A DNA stretch of 64,000 bases from Kibdelosporangium aridum. Its GTDB lineage: Bacteria; Actinomycetota; Actinomycetes; Mycobacteriales; Pseudonocardiaceae. The DNA lies in the NCBI RefSeq assembly GCF_900176515.1, contig NZ_FWXV01000018.1:50163-114162 (forward strand), written 5' to 3'. Positions 52,407 to 59,605 of this stretch are shown here, piece after piece. Under the pieces are notes generated by a model. That model was not told where the DNA came from and made no database searches. It worked only from the letters and a program-made list of their open reading frames with translations. The stretch's first letter is position 1. Each line of letters starts with the position of its first letter. Both the position numbers and the translations under genes were made by a program.

Positions 52407-52517
52407 CTAGTTCTTGTGGGACAGAACAATGAGGTCAGCCGGACCGTGACTGCCGACACCGGTCTTCTTGGTGAAGGAGCCAGAGGCCCGCAGAGTCGGA
52501 CGCTCGTATGTGCGCAT
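52407..52517 (-). CDS. Lasso peptide precursor A
   Basis: 36 residues from ATG 52517 with a near-ideal ribosome site AAAGGAGGTG (6 nt spacing). Leader MRTYERPTLRASGSFTKKTG has the RRE recognition pattern Y4xxP7xL9xxxG13xF15 and Thr19 at position -2. Predicted core VGSHGPADLIVLSHKN: Val1 joined to Asp8 gives an 8-residue ring; the 8-residue tail LIVLSHKN may be plugged by Leu/Ile or His14. If cleavage followed Thr19, Gly1-Asp9 would give a 9-residue ring. The tail end VLS-x-KN resembles citrulassin cores. Calculated by hand, the cyclised 16-residue core is about 1624.9 Da. It lies below usual gene-finder length limits. Confidence 0.92.
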   Translation of the reverse strand: MRTYERPTLRASGSFTKKTGVGSHGPADLIVLSHKN

Positions 52518-52540
52518 CGATTTCACCTCCTTTCGTCATA

Positions 52541-52581
52541 TCGCTATTCGTCGAAGCAGGCCCGTGACAAATTTGTGTCAC
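52541..52581 (-). promoter_or_regulatory. Predicted lasso operon promoter with overlapping palindrome
   Basis: On the minus strand TTGTCA (52570-52565) and TAGCGA (52546-52541) are separated by 18 bp, a fair -35/-10 pair ending 24 nt before the precursor start. The palindrome GTGACA-AATTTG-TGTCAC (52564-52581) overlaps the -35 box, as a repressor operator would. Seen in sequence; function inferred. Confidence 0.6.
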
Positions 52582-52965
52582 CCGCCGCGAGTAGGTTACG
52601 ATTTCGCCGGCCGGATGAATCCCGCGATGCCGCTCTTCAAACGTCGCAAGGCCTTGCCTTCGCATATGAGGGCAACAAGTCTTACTCCGTTTCCCAGGCG
52701 CGAATAGTGTGCAATGTCATTTATTGAGTACGCGCGTGTCATCGCGGGAGTGGTGCGATCGTCACGGTCGTGACCTGCTGATCTCCGATGAGATCCGGGC
52801 CCGTGTTCAACGATTCACGCGAAGGAGGTAATCGTTACGCCAGAGAGTTAATCATTGGTATGAGATCAATTATTCGGAGCACGCTCCGTAATACGCAAGA
52901 CATTTTTGCGTATTCGGTACCGAGGTGTAGTTCACAAAGGGCTGTAACAAGCGGGACAGCGAACC
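52582..52965. other. AT-rich intergenic region with two adjacent dyads
   Basis: About 380 bases of clearly lower GC than the neighbourhood, between the lasso promoter and the end of the NarL-type regulator gene. It holds two back-to-back dyads: CGGAGC-AC-GCTCCG (52875-52888) and AATACGCAA-N7-TTGCGTATT (52890-52914). On the minus strand they follow the regulator stop and could end its transcript; they could equally be operators. GAAGGAGGTAATCG at 52819-52832 looks like a ribosome site but is followed by no start codon, so no gene is called. Confidence 0.6.
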
Positions 52966-53655
52966 CTACGGAGTGACGAGCCCTGTTTGGTAGGCGATGA
53001 CGACCAGCTGTGCACGGTCGCGGGCACCGAGTTTCACCATGGCATGGCTGACGTGGGTACGGGCGGTGGCCGGGCTGAGGAAGAGTTCAGCGCCGATCTC
53101 GTCGTTGCTCATGCCCTGACCCACGAGCGCCAGAACCTCACGTTCCCGTTCGGTAAGCACTGCGAGCCGGTGTTCGGCAGCCTTGTTGGCTGTTCGCTGG
53201 GCGGTGAACTGAGCGATGAGGCGACGCGTGATGCGCGGCGCGAGCAGGGAGTCTCCTGCGGCGACCACCCGGATGCCATGCAGAAGCTCGGCTGGGCCTG
53301 CGTCTTTGAGCATGAACCCGCCCGCGCCGGCTTGCAGGCCCTCGAAAACGTAAGCATCGGTGTCGTAAGTGGTCAGGATAAGGATGCGAACCTGTTGAAG
53401 GCCTTTCGTGGCGGCGATCTCCCGGGTGGCCTGGATGCCGTCCATCTTCGGCATGCGGATGTCCATGAGCACGACATCCGGGCGCGCGGCGCGGGCTTGT
53501 TCCACGGCTTCGGCGCCGTTGGTGGCTTCCCCGACCACCGTGATGTCGTCCTCGACGTCGAGCAGAAGCCTGAAGCCGGACCGCACCAACTGCTCATCGT
53601 CGACGAGCAGGACCTTGATCGGAGCACCGTCGTTCGACGCGCCTGAGGTGTTCAT
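52966..53655 (-). CDS. NarL/FixJ-family response regulator
   Basis: 229 residues. Receiver domain with Asp65 in VVLMDIRMPKMDG, acidic pair DDE at 19-21 and Lys in FMLKDA. LuxR-type helix-turn-helix at about 160-220 (LTEREREVLALVGQGMSNDE, ELFLSPATARTHVSHAMVKLG). Start overlaps the kinase stop (ATGA). It lies upstream of the lasso operon on the same strand and could control it, but it could equally act on the divergent DUF6223 gene, next to which a 12-bp direct repeat is found. Confidence 0.95.
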   Translation of the reverse strand: MNTSGASNDGAPIKVLLVDDEQLVRSGFRLLLDVEDDITVVGEATNGAEAVEQARAARPDVVLMDIRMPKMDGIQATREIAATKGLQQVRILILTTYDTDAYVFEGLQAGAGGFMLKDAGPAELLHGIRVVAAGDSLLAPRITRRLIAQFTAQRTANKAAEHRLAVLTEREREVLALVGQGMSNDEIGAELFLSPATARTHVSHAMVKLGARDRAQLVVIAYQTGLVTP

Positions 53656-54884
53656 ACGTTCGCCGTTCCGGTTGGGGCCAAGGGCAGCCGAGCGGTGACC
53701 GCGAATCCCCCGCCCGGGAGCGGGCCCGCGTCAAGTTCTCCGCCCAAGAGCTGACAACGCTCGCGCATCCCGAGGATCCCGCGGCCCGGCTTGTCCCAGC
53801 CGTCATCCGGGTGCGGGGCCGCTTCGTCCCTTCCCGCAGGCTCTCGACGGCCCTCGTCTCGCACACGGATCTCCACGGTGTCGGCGCCGTACTCCAGTCC
53901 GACCGTGACCCGAGTCGGGCCGACGTGGCGAATCACGTTGGTGATCGACTCCTGCAGGATTCGGTACACGGCACTGCCCACCGCACTGGGCACCGGCGAA
54001 GGCGGTGAGGACGCCACAAGGTCGACGTCGAGCCCGGCTTCGCGCGCCTTGGCGGTGAGATCGTCGATCTGGCCGAGACCGGGGTGCGGGACGCGGCCGT
54101 CGTTGTCGTCACGGAGGACTCCCAGGATGGACCGCATCTCCTGCAGCGCATGGGAGCTGGTCTTCTCAATGGCCTCAAGGGTCTCGCGTGCTCGTTCCGG
54201 CCGCTTGTCGAGCACATGCGCGGTGACGCCGGCTTGGACGTTGATGATGGCGATGGCGTGTGCGACGGTGTCGTGGACTTCGCGCGCGATCCTGAGCCGT
54301 TCCTCGTCGACCCGGGCTCGCGCTTCTTCCTCGCGCGTCCGCTCCGCCAGCTCGGCGCGTTCCAGCGCTTCGGCCGCGATGAACTTCCTCGACCGGACAC
54401 TCTCGCCGAGTGCGGCACTCATGACCGAAGCGCCGATCCGGAAGAACACCCAGCCGATGGCGGCTGGTGGCTGGATGTCGGCGGCAGCGAGCAGCCAGCA
54501 CGCTGCCATGGCCGCGATCCCCACACCGGCCGTCACCAGTGAGCGGCGCCCGTCGCCGAGAGCGGTGAGCGTGTAGATGGCAACGAACAATCCGAGCCAT
54601 CCAGGCCCGTCCGGGAAGTCGAGGGCGTAGTAGACCACGCTGGCCAGTGCTGTCGCGGCGAACACCGCGACGGGCCAGCGGCGGCGCACAGCCACGGCCG
54701 CGCCACTGACGACCAACAGGATGTATCCCAGATACCCAAGGTCGGCAAGGGGACGCAGCACCAGTTCGGGCTCTCCGCTGTTGCGGACGATCGTGCCCTG
54801 GACCTGCATCACGGTGATGAACAGCGCCAGCAGCACGTCCTGCGCCCAGGCAGGCAGGCGAAACAGCATGACGCGAACCTGCAT
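53652..54884 (-). CDS. DesK-type sensor histidine kinase
   Basis: 410 residues from ATG 54884; the frame reaches 55007 but the added residues are Arg/Pro-rich and improbable. Five or six N-terminal membrane helices (to about 165), a coiled coil (RAELAERTREEEARARVDEE), a HisKA_3 domain with His204 in REVHDTVAHA, and a HATPase domain (ILQESITNVIRHVGPTRV, DEGRREPAGRD, GRGILGMRERCQLLGG). Signals of such membrane-embedded sensors are often envelope stress. Forms an operon with the regulator. Confidence 0.93.
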   Translation of the reverse strand: MQVRVMLFRLPAWAQDVLLALFITVMQVQGTIVRNSGEPELVLRPLADLGYLGYILLVVSGAAVAVRRRWPVAVFAATALASVVYYALDFPDGPGWLGLFVAIYTLTALGDGRRSLVTAGVGIAAMAACWLLAAADIQPPAAIGWVFFRIGASVMSAALGESVRSRKFIAAEALERAELAERTREEEARARVDEERLRIAREVHDTVAHAIAIINVQAGVTAHVLDKRPERARETLEAIEKTSSHALQEMRSILGVLRDDNDGRVPHPGLGQIDDLTAKAREAGLDVDLVASSPPSPVPSAVGSAVYRILQESITNVIRHVGPTRVTVGLEYGADTVEIRVRDEGRREPAGRDEAAPHPDDGWDKPGRGILGMRERCQLLGGELDAGPLPGGGFAVTARLPLAPTGTANV

Positions 54885-54915
54885 GCCGCGATCATAGGGT
54901 TCCCAGCCGCGCGGG

Positions 54916-54960
54916 CGCCTACGTCGAGGAGCGCGGTTCGGGGCGAGCCGCCTACGTCGA
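54916..54960. repeat. 12-bp direct repeat in divergent promoter region
   Basis: CGCCTACGTCGA occurs at 54916-54927 and 54949-54960, exactly 33 bp apart (three helical turns), between the two-component operon and the DUF6223 gene. Probable binding sites for the NarL-type regulator. Confidence 0.65.
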
Positions 54961-55053
54961 TCTTCGTATCCACTGCCGCCTGCTGACCGAGGACACCCCG
55001 ATCTCACGACGCGACGATTGTTCGCGTCCAGCCATTCGATCGAAAGGACCTCG

Positions 55054-55404
55054 ATGTCCGCCCTTCACTTGCTTGCCTCGGAAGTCTCAATCACCGCCGC
55101 GGGTTACGAACTCGGCGTCGGGCGAACCGTGCCCACCGTGGCAGCCCTGCTGGGGTTGACCAGCGTGATCTTCGGCGGGCTGGCACTGGCCCGATCCCGC
55201 CGCACCGGGATGATCGTGGCCCTGGTGCTGGGACCGATCAGCATGATCGTCGGCGGGGTCCATGGTGCCAACGCCGCCGGTGGTCTCGGCACCGGCAACG
55301 GGCTCGCCGGCGCCATTTTCGCCGTGGTGCTGGGGCTGATCGGCGTGGTCCTTGGTGGACTGTCGCTGGCCCGCTCCCGTCGCACCGGCCGATCCGTTCG
55401 CTGA
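55054..55404 (+). CDS. DUF6223 family membrane protein
   Basis: 116 residues from ATG 55054, with GAAAGGA 6 nt upstream. Three hydrophobic segments (about 28-46, 53-72 and 86-104), each pair separated by the repeated phrase LARSRRTG (at about 47-54 and 105-112), which gives an internal duplication. Integral membrane protein of unknown role. Divergent from the NarL/DesK system and probably regulated by it. Confidence 0.8.
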   Translation: MSALHLLASEVSITAAGYELGVGRTVPTVAALLGLTSVIFGGLALARSRRTGMIVALVLGPISMIVGGVHGANAAGGLGTGNGLAGAIFAVVLGLIGVVLGGLSLARSRRTGRSVR

Positions 55405-55534
55405 TGCGCGACAGGTTACCCGCAGGCTAACGGATTTCCGGTTGTACTAACGAGTACGACACCGCGCCGTCACGGCAACCCGTTGAAAGGTCAACAAGGC
55501 TCTCGATCACGGATCTTCTGGGAAGGGAGCCACG

Positions 55535-57130
55535 ATGAGCCCTGACGTGACGCGTCGCGCTCTGCTGCGATCAATCGGTGTCGCGGGTGGTGCGGGAGTG
55601 ATGTTCGAATCCATGCGGGCACTGGGGCTGGTCGCCTCGCCGGAGGCACTCGCGACGCCCGCCTACCAGCCACCCGCCACCGGTGATCTCACGGTTGCCA
55701 AGCGCGGCAAGAAGGTTGTCATCCTCGGGGCCGGGATAGCCGGCCTTGTCACTGCCTACGAGCTCGGCAAGGCCGGTTACGACTGCACGATCCTCGAGGC
55801 GAATGACCGTGTCGGCGGCCGCAACTGGACGGTGCGTGGCGGCACGACCATGACCGATCTCGACGCCAACACCCAGACCGCGAAGTTCGCGCACGGCCAG
55901 TACCTCAACGCTGGACCGGCCCGGCTGCCGCAGTCGCACATCACACTCGACTACTGCCGTGAACTCGGTGTTCCGGTGGAAACGTTCATCAACCAGAACG
56001 CCAACGCGTTGCTCTACAACGAGCAGTCCGGCGTCGCTGCACAGCAGTACCGGACCGCGAAGGCAGACTTCTACGGTTACATCTCCGAACTGCTGGCGAA
56101 GGCCGTCGACCACGGTTCGCTCGACCAAAGCCTGTCAGGCGAGGACAAGGACCGGCTGCTGACCTTCCTGTCCGGGTTCGGCGCGATCGGTGACCGTGCC
56201 GACGGATTCGCCTACACAGGCACCAGTCGGCGCGGCTACTCGGTGGAGCCCGGCGCGGCGGAGCAGGCTGGTGTGGTGCTCGGCCCACCGCCGTCACTGT
56301 CCACTGTGCTCGCCAGCCAGGTCGGCCGGTACTTCTCGTTCGAGTTCGGCTACGACCAGGCGATGACGATGTTGCAGCCGGTCGGCGGCATGGACGCGAT
56401 CCCCATGGCGTTGTACCGCGCGATCGGCCGTCACAAGGTGCGATTAGGCGCGGCGGTCACCAAGGTCACCGATCTCGCCCATGGCGTCGAGGTCGTGTAC
56501 AAGGACGCCAGGGGCAAAGAGGTTCTCGTGCGTGCCGACTTCTGCGTGGCCGCCCTCCCACCGCACGTGATGGCTCGCATTCCGACCAATTTGGACGCGG
56601 GTGTGACGGCCGCGCTGCGCTATCCGACCGCGACACCAAGTGGCAAGATCGGGCTTGAATACCGGCGCCGGTGGTGGGAACAGGACGACCGGATCTACGG
56701 CGGTATCACCGAAACTGACCTCGACCTCGCCCACATCTGGTACCCGTCTTACGGTTTCCACGGTGAACGAGGTGTTGTCGTCGGCTACTACAACACTGGG
56801 GCGAACGCCACCGCCTATGGTTCCCTGTCGCATGTGGAACGGACCAAGCGCGCTGTCGCGCAGGGCGTGAAGATCCACGGCAAGAAGTACAGCGACGAGC
56901 TCGTCAGTTCGTTCTCCGTTGCCTGGCAAAGAGTCCGTCACATCGAGGGAGCCTGGGTCAGCTGGCCGTCAAGGACCAGCGGTGAATACGCATTGCTGAA
57001 CAAGCCCGCCGGGCGCGTGTACTTCGCTGGCGACTGGCTGAGCTATTTCATCGCATGGCAGGCAGGTGCCATCGACTCGGCCCGTTACGTCGTCACCAAC
57101 ATCCATCAGCGCGTCATGGCGGAAAGGTAA
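55535..57130 (+). CDS. Tat-exported flavin amine/L-amino acid oxidase
   Basis: 531 residues from ATG 55535 with GGGAGCC upstream. Residues 1-40 are a twin-arginine signal (TRRALLRSIGVAGG). The FAD-binding motif VVILGAGIAGLVTAYELGK is at about 61-79, followed by LEANDRVGGRNWT, typical of the amine oxidase/L-amino acid oxidase family. The C-terminal FAD contact GRVYFAGDWLSYFIAWQAGA is intact. Reaction: oxidation of an amine or amino acid to an imine, making hydrogen peroxide. The downstream exported RidA protein fits as the imine deaminase. Outside the membrane this pair would make ammonia, keto acid and peroxide, perhaps as an antimicrobial or nitrogen-gathering activity. Confidence 0.93.
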   Translation: MSPDVTRRALLRSIGVAGGAGVMFESMRALGLVASPEALATPAYQPPATGDLTVAKRGKKVVILGAGIAGLVTAYELGKAGYDCTILEANDRVGGRNWTVRGGTTMTDLDANTQTAKFAHGQYLNAGPARLPQSHITLDYCRELGVPVETFINQNANALLYNEQSGVAAQQYRTAKADFYGYISELLAKAVDHGSLDQSLSGEDKDRLLTFLSGFGAIGDRADGFAYTGTSRRGYSVEPGAAEQAGVVLGPPPSLSTVLASQVGRYFSFEFGYDQAMTMLQPVGGMDAIPMALYRAIGRHKVRLGAAVTKVTDLAHGVEVVYKDARGKEVLVRADFCVAALPPHVMARIPTNLDAGVTAALRYPTATPSGKIGLEYRRRWWEQDDRIYGGITETDLDLAHIWYPSYGFHGERGVVVGYYNTGANATAYGSLSHVERTKRAVAQGVKIHGKKYSDELVSSFSVAWQRVRHIEGAWVSWPSRTSGEYALLNKPAGRVYFAGDWLSYFIAWQAGAIDSARYVVTNIHQRVMAER

Positions 57131-57134
57131 GCAC

Positions 57135-57791
57135 ATGAACCGGTTCTCACGTCGGCGATTGGGCATCGTCGCCGGTGGCACAGCCGCGGCACTCGGCGTC
57201 GGCACCACGGACGCGGCAGCGTCCGGTGGGCGAAAAGCCCCACGTCCCACCGAGGTTCGCTTCAACCTGCCGCCGGGCGGCACCAATCCTTCGATCGCCA
57301 ACGGTGTCGCGGTCGGCAGCATGGTGGCCGTGTACACGAGCAGCGGACTCGGGCCGGCCGCGGCGAATCCGTCCGCGCCCGCCGGCTCGCCGGAACAGTA
57401 CGTCGACCTCTCACTGTTCCCCGGTGGGAAGCTACCGGCCGGCGTGACCGTCACCGAGGCACAGGCCTGGAACACACTGACCCGGATCGTGGACAACCTG
57501 ACGACCGTGGGACTGCGCCCTCGTGACGTAATCACGATGAAGTGTTATCTCAAACGCCCCGCGGGTGCGTCCGATGCCGATTACGCCGGCTGGAACCGGG
57601 CCTACCGCCAGTTCTTCGCCAACGTCGACCTCGGCACCGGCGCACCGATCCCGGTGCCGACCGGAACCGGGGCAGCGGCTCCAGCGAAGATCCTCAACCC
57701 GGCCCGGCCTGCTCGTGCGACGCTTGAGGTGGCCGGTCTGGCCGTGCCTGGCTGGTTGATCGAAGTCGAGGTCCAGGCCACGTATCACTGA
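57135..57791 (+). CDS. Tat-exported RidA-family protein
   Basis: 218 residues from ATG 57135, 4 nt after the oxidase stop, with AAAGG 7 nt upstream. Residues 1-31 are a twin-arginine signal (SRRRLGIVAGGTAAALG). The mature part is a RidA/YjgF trimer-type domain (AWNTLTRIVDNLTTVGLRPR, VITMKCYLKR, ARATLEVAGLAVPGWLIEVEVQAT) with extra loops (total beyond the usual 130 residues). The arginine usually needed for imine deaminase activity (RATxxV) is present as ARATLEV. It should hydrolyse imines made by the preceding oxidase. Confidence 0.9.
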   Translation: MNRFSRRRLGIVAGGTAAALGVGTTDAAASGGRKAPRPTEVRFNLPPGGTNPSIANGVAVGSMVAVYTSSGLGPAAANPSAPAGSPEQYVDLSLFPGGKLPAGVTVTEAQAWNTLTRIVDNLTTVGLRPRDVITMKCYLKRPAGASDADYAGWNRAYRQFFANVDLGTGAPIPVPTGTGAAAPAKILNPARPARATLEVAGLAVPGWLIEVEVQATYH

Positions 57792-57835
57792 CCGGAGCCT
57801 GGTGCGACCGCGGTATCCGCCGGGATGATTCTCGG

Positions 57836-58219
57836 ATGGACGGACGCCCGGATGACGCGACCCAGATCCTCCTGGCCGAGTACGCGGCGCTTCGCGCCGA
57901 GGCCGAACGCCGAGCGACTGTTCAGTGGCACGTCGTCGCTTTGCACCCGACCAGGCTCGCCTTCCAGGGAGTCGCTGTCCTGGCCCTGGTCGGTGCCCTG
58001 GGGGCTGGCATCTTCCTGTGGATCACCCGGTCGCCGTCGTGGTATGTGATCGCCGGCTTCGCGGTGGGTTGGTTGATCGACACGCTGGCAACGGTTTTCT
58101 TGCACCGTTCGATCGTGCGGCTGACGACCGCGTTCATCGCCAGCCGTGAGCCGACGGGCACCCTGCGAGCCGTGGCCGCCAGCAGCGGACACGACCACTG
58201 TCGCAAAGGTCGCCGATGA
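57836..58219 (+). CDS. Small membrane protein
   Basis: 127 residues from ATG 57836. A helical N-terminus rich in Ala/Glu/Arg (LLAEYAALRAEAERRATVQW) is followed by two transmembrane segments (about 43-64 and 68-92) and a basic C-terminus ending HCRKGRR. No known family recognised. It ends 4 nt from the convergent isomerase-family gene. Confidence 0.65.
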   Translation: MDGRPDDATQILLAEYAALRAEAERRATVQWHVVALHPTRLAFQGVAVLALVGALGAGIFLWITRSPSWYVIAGFAVGWLIDTLATVFLHRSIVRLTTAFIASREPTGTLRAVAASSGHDHCRKGRR

Positions 58220-58223
58220 TCCG

Positions 58224-58997
58224 TCAGAAGCCGGGGAAAACGCGACGCAGGTCGTCGAGTGTGATGTTGCCGTCGATGGTGACGCCGTTGTCGTACGGGG
58301 CCTTGAGACGGCCGCTGATCAGCCGGACAAACGCTTCCGGCGGCCCGTTGAACGTCGCGGAAGGTGACTCGACATGGTCAACCACGGTGACCGCGTCATC
58401 GATCACCAGACCGGCGCCTGGGACCGCGACGGACACCGGGGCGGCGAGCTCGGCCGGCTTCGCGAGGAAATTCAGCATGAAGGCCACGGGCCCGGTCAGG
58501 AGGTCGACGAGTACCGCGGCCGAATCGGCGTCCACTTCGGCGTGCGCGTCGAATGCCACGCGCACGTCCCAGGAATGGTTGGCCACCTCGTTGAGCCGCA
58601 TGCCCAGGGCGGTCACCAGCGGGACCGGCTCCGGCAGGAACCCGAGGTCGACGGTCAGCGACGAGCGCTGCTCGGGGGTGAGCGCCTCGACGGTGTCGAG
58701 CCAGCGGCTGTCGTATTCCAGAAAGCCCTCAGCCTGCGCTCGCGGCGCGGACGCGTCCCAACGGGCCCAGATCGTCTGGTTGTCCTCGGCCGTCACGGTC
58801 TCTCCGGCCGCCCGCACAATCGGCGCGCGGCCGATCTCCGCACCGCTACCGAGGTGGGAAAGGACCTGGGCGACCGTCCATTCCGCGGCACCGCTCGTGG
58901 CGGCCAACTGATCGTCGGTAAGGGTGCGCACGAGACCGGCAAGCGTGTCATGCTCGGAGCGAAGTGCAGTGATCGTGCGGTCTACGAGTTGGCTCAT
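58224..58997 (-). CDS. Maleylpyruvate isomerase / mycothiol-dependent DinB-like protein
   Basis: 257 residues from ATG 58997. N-terminal DinB-like four-helix bundle with AEWTVAQVLSHLGSGAEIG, matching the metal-binding MDMPI_N domain (His in SHLG; second His in NEVANHSWDVRVA). This family includes mycothiol-dependent maleylpyruvate isomerase and many actinobacterial thiol-S-transferases. A C-terminal sterol-carrier-like part follows. Probably transfers or uses mycothiol in detoxification. Substrate unknown. Start overlaps the stop of the SDR fragment (ATGA). Confidence 0.88.
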   Translation of the reverse strand: MSQLVDRTITALRSEHDTLAGLVRTLTDDQLAATSGAAEWTVAQVLSHLGSGAEIGRAPIVRAAGETVTAEDNQTIWARWDASAPRAQAEGFLEYDSRWLDTVEALTPEQRSSLTVDLGFLPEPVPLVTALGMRLNEVANHSWDVRVAFDAHAEVDADSAAVLVDLLTGPVAFMLNFLAKPAELAAPVSVAVPGAGLVIDDAVTVVDHVESPSATFNGPPEAFVRLISGRLKAPYDNGVTIDGNITLDDLRRVFPGF

Positions 58998-59491
58998 GCC
59001 ACGCCCAACCCCGGAACGGACGCATCTGTTCCCCCGATCAATGCCTCACCGGCCCGCCCCCGGCCAGTGCTGGTGAACGTCCCGAACTGAACTTGCCGAG
59101 GATCGCCCCAGACGATCGAACAGGCGCTCAGTAGGAAGGCGGGTTCAAGCAGAGCGGCATCGGCAGGCTCAACGGCCACGGTGGACTGCAGGCCTTCCAC
59201 CTCAGGGCCGGTGAGGGTGGGCTGTCGCGCGGAAAAAGCGTGCACAATGGACAGTGCACGGAAGACGCTCTGCGTGCCGGTCACCGACGGCTCGACAGTG
59301 GCGGCGACTGCCTTTCCGGTGTGACTCTGAATAGCGTCCGCGGCAACTTGTACTCGTTCGGCGTTCCGGTCCATGAGTACGACGTCGGCGCCCGCGGCAG
59401 CGAGCTGTTCGGCGATGAAGTAGCCGATTCCGGCATTGCCGCCAGTCACGGCATACGCCCGGCCGGCGAGCGGGGGTGGTTTCCAGGTCAT
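58994..59491 (-). pseudogene. Truncated and rearranged SDR
   Basis: 165-residue frame. Residues 1-55 are a normal short-chain dehydrogenase N-terminus (GRAYAVTGGNAGIGYFIAEQ, ADVVLMDRNAE). Beyond residue 70 nothing of the SDR catalytic part (NNAG, Tyr-x-x-x-Lys) remains; the sequence becomes HAFSARQPTLTGPEVEG and on, ending in Gly/Ser-rich residues. I read it as a decayed SDR joined to unrelated DNA. It overlaps the next gene start by 4 nt, so translation coupling may have kept the frame open. Confidence 0.6.
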
Positions 59492-59605
59492 TCTGCCGAT
59501 GACCTGATGAAGCTGCTCGCCCAGACGCCATCGAACCGGGGTCTCCGCGGGAATCGACCGCGTAGCCCGAACGCCGAAACGGTCGGCAGCCGCGGGTGGA
59601 CCGCG

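Noticed and set aside
52564..52581. CRP/FNR-type binding site upstream of the lasso precursor
   Set aside because: GTGA and TCAC are ten bases apart, whereas CRP sites have six; kept only as an unspecified palindrome.
52788..52976. 62-residue plus-strand frame in the AT-rich region after a ribosome-like GGAGGT
   Set aside because: The GGAGGT is inside the frame, not before its start; the sequence is composed of dyads and shows no domain.
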